A stretch of DNA of 64,000 nucleotides, taken from the NCBI RefSeq assembly GCF_020509005.1, contig NC_063023.1, positions 1,612,001 through 1,676,000 on the forward strand, in the 5' to 3' direction. Every line of letters begins with the position of its first letter. Within the stretch, counting starts at the first letter, position 1. This document shows positions 61,418-64,000 of the stretch, piece after piece. The translations under genes were made by a program, and so were the position numbers. The stretch is from Fulvia fulva (taxonomy: Eukaryota > Ascomycota > Dothideomycetes > Mycosphaerellales > Mycosphaerellaceae). The notes under the pieces are model-generated. The model worked only from the letters and a program-made list of their open reading frames with translations. It searched no databases and was not told the DNA's origin.

Positions 61418-63577
61418 ATGGCCGCAACAACAACACCCTCCTCTTCTAACAAGAGGCCGAAAACCATGGCCACCACCAGTCAGTTTCTCCAATCGCTCGC
61501 CTCCCGCCCAGTCGATTTCCTACAGCCAACTCTGCCCCTCCATACCGATGCAGTCGCATACCTCAAGCACATCCTCGATCCTATCGCGAAGGATGTCGCC
61601 ACACAGCAGCAAGAGCGCTTGAAGCAAGAGCGGAAGAAGCGGAAACGGCGCGGCGAAGATCGGGACGAGGAGGAGGTTTTGAGGTTGAAGCAGATCCATA
61701 CCGATGGCTTTGGCGTAGAGCAGATCTGGGAGCAAGCGCGAAGAGTTATTGATGCTGCCAGGGAGGAAGCGCAACGAGAGTACGCCGAATGGACGAAGAA
61801 GCCGGAAGCGCAGAAATCTGACGAGGATGTCAATCTTGCCGATCAGAGCATGTTCGACGAGGATGATCTGGAAGATGAAGATCTCGGCGTGGAAGGTGAA
61901 GACTATGAAATCGAGGGTGTGGACTCTGGCGAAGAGATGTACGAGGGCAGCGATGTGACTGGCGATGACGAGAAAGACCAAGTTCTAGAGGATGACGACG
62001 AGGATATCGACATGGACGGCCACGACGACTTCGACGACATGGAGGACGATGAGCCTGAAGAAGAGCAGCCTGCGGAGGAATTCGTTGCAGACAAATTCGG
62101 ACTCAACGATGGCTTCTTTTCGATTGACGACTTCAACCGGCAGTCGGAGTTTCTGGAACAGCGACAAGTACGAGGCGAAGATGACGGCGCCGCTAGTGAT
62201 GAAGAGGATATTGACTGGGCTGCAGATCCGACACAAGCTGTAGCGACCGTTGATACCGAAGATGCAGAAGCTGGTGCTGATGAAGACGAGGAAGATGGCC
62301 CCACGTTCGGCGACCCTGATGCGGAAAGCGAAGACGAGGATGAGGAAGTGGAAGAAGGCGAGCTAGATGGCATGGGCGGCATGGCGAACACCAATGATGT
62401 CATGTACAAGGACTTCTTCGCGCCTCCAGCACAGAAGAAGAGCAAGAAAGACAAGAAAGGCCGGCTGAATCCCCACAACTTCCCAGCATCTGCGGCACTA
62501 AACCCGCAGAACGATGAAGAGCGCGAAGAGGACATGCAGAGGACCATGGAAGCTGTACATCGCGATCTATTCGACGAGTCTGAAGAAGAGCCCGATGAGC
62601 ATGACGAAGAACAAGACCCAGCAGATCCACGATCGAGGAGGTCAGCACACGAGAGGAGAAAGGCTGCAATAGCGGAAGAGATCCGGAAGCTTGAGGCCGC
62701 CAACGTTGCAAAACGAGACTGGCAGCTGTCTGGTGAAGCACGAGCGACCGACCGTCCTGTCAACTCGCTTCTCGAAGAAGACCTTGAATTCGAACGTGCA
62801 GGCAAGCCAGTGCCAGTGATCACGGCAGAAGTCAGCGAGTCAATAGAAGAGCTCATCAAACGTCGTATCCTGGCGCATGACTTTCAAGATATACCGCGAA
62901 GGCGGCCGGATGACCTCGCAACAGGAAAGGACGGCAAGCGTGGACGTTTGGACTTCGAACTCGACAACAACAAGAGCAAGAAGGGTCTGGCAGAAGAGTA
63001 CGAGGAAGAGTACAGCAAGCGCACAGATCCGAACTACGTCGATGTCAAGGATGAAAAGCTGCAGAAAGAGCAGAAAGAGATCGAGGCTCTCTGGCGCGAA
63101 GTCTGCGGTCAGCTTGACAGCCTCTCGTCTTGGAACTTCCGACCTAAACAAGCCGCACCTCAAATGGACATCCGTGTCGACGCACCCACCATCACCCTCG
63201 AAGATGCACGACCCAACGCTGGAGGCGAAGTCGCGACATCACAACTTGCGCCGCAAGAGCTGTACAAAGCCGGTGAGGCCTCTAACAAGAAGGAGGAAGT
63301 CGTTGGCAAATCTGGTCTACCGAAGGCTAGAGAGGAGATGGATCGCGATGAGCGAAAGCGCAGAAGGAGGAGAGAAAAGGAGCGCATCAGGAAGGCTGGC
63401 ACGAACGAAGCACCCGAGACGCAGAGTAAGAAGACGAGGGAGAAGAATGGTGTCATTGGTGACCTTAAGAAGGGTAATGTTAAGGTTATTGGGAAGAAGG
63501 GCACGCTTACGGATGTCGAGGGGAGGAATGCTGTTGAGAGGGGAAGTGGGCAGGGTGCTGGGCAGTATAAGTTGTAG
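61418..63577 (+). CDS. MPP10: U3 snoRNP protein Mpp10
   Basis: Intronless, 719 residues from ATG 61418 (MAATTTPSSSNKRPK); a GTG-initiated extension to 61370 is rejected. N-terminal helical region (SLASRPVDFLQPTLPLHTDAV), long acidic stretches of Asp/Glu (about 150-340), the Mpp10 block NTNDVMYKDFFAPPAQKKSK, DWQLSGEARATDRPVNSLLEEDLEFER and LIKRRILAHDFQDIPRR, then WNFRPKQAAPQMDIRVDAPT near the end and a basic C-terminus (RDERKRRRRREKERIRK). Mpp10 forms a subcomplex with Imp3 and Imp4 in the nucleolar small-subunit processome and is required for 18S rRNA cleavage. Length and all blocks are as expected. Confidence 0.96.
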   Translation: MAATTTPSSSNKRPKTMATTSQFLQSLASRPVDFLQPTLPLHTDAVAYLKHILDPIAKDVATQQQERLKQERKKRKRRGEDRDEEEVLRLKQIHTDGFGVEQIWEQARRVIDAAREEAQREYAEWTKKPEAQKSDEDVNLADQSMFDEDDLEDEDLGVEGEDYEIEGVDSGEEMYEGSDVTGDDEKDQVLEDDDEDIDMDGHDDFDDMEDDEPEEEQPAEEFVADKFGLNDGFFSIDDFNRQSEFLEQRQVRGEDDGAASDEEDIDWAADPTQAVATVDTEDAEAGADEDEEDGPTFGDPDAESEDEDEEVEEGELDGMGGMANTNDVMYKDFFAPPAQKKSKKDKKGRLNPHNFPASAALNPQNDEEREEDMQRTMEAVHRDLFDESEEEPDEHDEEQDPADPRSRRSAHERRKAAIAEEIRKLEAANVAKRDWQLSGEARATDRPVNSLLEEDLEFERAGKPVPVITAEVSESIEELIKRRILAHDFQDIPRRRPDDLATGKDGKRGRLDFELDNNKSKKGLAEEYEEEYSKRTDPNYVDVKDEKLQKEQKEIEALWREVCGQLDSLSSWNFRPKQAAPQMDIRVDAPTITLEDARPNAGGEVATSQLAPQELYKAGEASNKKEEVVGKSGLPKAREEMDRDERKRRRRREKERIRKAGTNEAPETQSKKTREKNGVIGDLKKGNVKVIGKKGTLTDVEGRNAVERGSGQGAGQYKL

Positions 63578-64000
63578 GCGATGTGTACATTTTGGCGCAG
63601 CTGCAAGGCAGACTCAGAGCGTTGTGCGGCCTGCCATCTCTTTGGAAGCGCTATAGGTCCTCCTTCTCCGGGTTTATCAGGCTATACGCCTCAAACCAAC
63701 AGGTATCCAATTTGGGTCTTCATCATGACCGCTGCATCAGCTGGACCAGTCCACGTCTCAGTCCCGCTGTCATCGCATGGGCCCATGAAATGTTATAAAT
63801 CGCATGATCCGACCCGGTGCGCGCTACAAGCATAAGACCGGCTTCGAGACTCCGCAAAGTCTGCCAAGCCCGCATGTGTTAAACCGTTCACTGCCACAAA
63901 GCACAAGCGACATAGTACACGACGCTACAGCATCGCAAGAGCAATCCAGTACTGCATCGCAAGTGATAGTTGGTTCTGGTCGTTTGATTCGCGCCGTGCC
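63578..64000. other. Intergenic to window end
   Basis: 3' flank of MPP10; only short overlapping frames. Confidence 0.4.

Noticed and set aside
61903..62859. 318-codon Ser-rich minus-strand ORF
   Set aside because: Antisense shadow of the Asp/Glu-rich MPP10 coding sequence.

Overview
The window is nuclear DNA of a filamentous ascomycete (Pezizomycotina). Genes are dense, on both strands, and mostly cut by GT-AG introns of about 45-115 nt. Protein content (eL31, MPP10, Vtc1, AIP3/Bud6, ataxin-2/Pbp1, Sad-1-type RNA-dependent RNA polymerase, NRPS-like reductase, CmcJ/GA4-desaturase family) fits a fungus. A Dothideomycete (Capnodiales/Mycosphaerellales type) is my best guess from overall resemblance; that placement is inference. 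I saw no tRNA, rRNA, CRISPR array or transposase gene.

Layout. 0-5 kb: 5' end of a mitochondrial PP2C phosphatase (PTC5-like), ribosomal protein eL31, a small hypothetical gene and a SET-domain gene. 4.5-6.5 kb: two very small Cys/His-rich ORFs. 6.7-12.2 kb: an NRPS-like adenylation-thiolation-reductase gene divergent from a DHA1-type MFS exporter, the core of a small secondary-metabolite locus. 12.3-19.1 kb: gene-poor, with microsatellites, decayed direct repeats, a few weak ORFs and a spliced fragment of citrate synthase. 19.2-24.7 kb: methyltransferase-like protein, aldo/keto reductase, second MFS transporter (ACS/Dal5 type). 24.97-29.9 kb: a fused RNA-dependent RNA polymerase plus SF1 (UPF1/SAD-3-like) helicase that appears to be broken by several lesions. 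31-34.5 kb: a divergent copper module, a Ctr copper transporter and a metalloreductase. 35-43.5 kb: a secreted PAN/apple-like protein, two more Cys-rich proteins, several hypothetical genes, a DUF1761-like membrane protein, and a CmcJ/GA4-desaturase-family gene with one in-frame stop. 44-64 kb: mostly conserved housekeeping genes (UBA-UBC ubiquitin E2, acyl-CoA thioesterase, Tctex-1 dynein light chain, Vtc1, ataxin-2/Pbp1, AIP3/Bud6, MPP10), plus a broken PAN-like gene.

Main points for a second look: (1) the RdRP-helicase fusion, two partners of the RNA-silencing amplification machinery in one reading path, with an 11-nt insertion exactly in the helicase Walker A motif, an in-frame TGA and other lesions; (2) three separate genes each interrupted by one stop that a single C-to-T change would explain; (3) four small proteins sharing a C-x2/4-C-x9-11-C-x2-C-x4-C-x2-[H/C] module; (4) the copper-uptake divergon with an inverted pair of CTTGCTCA sites between its genes; (5) a citrate-synthase fragment captured behind a new 5' exon. 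Exon boundaries were placed by hand from splice signals and reading phase; where two solutions were possible this is stated.
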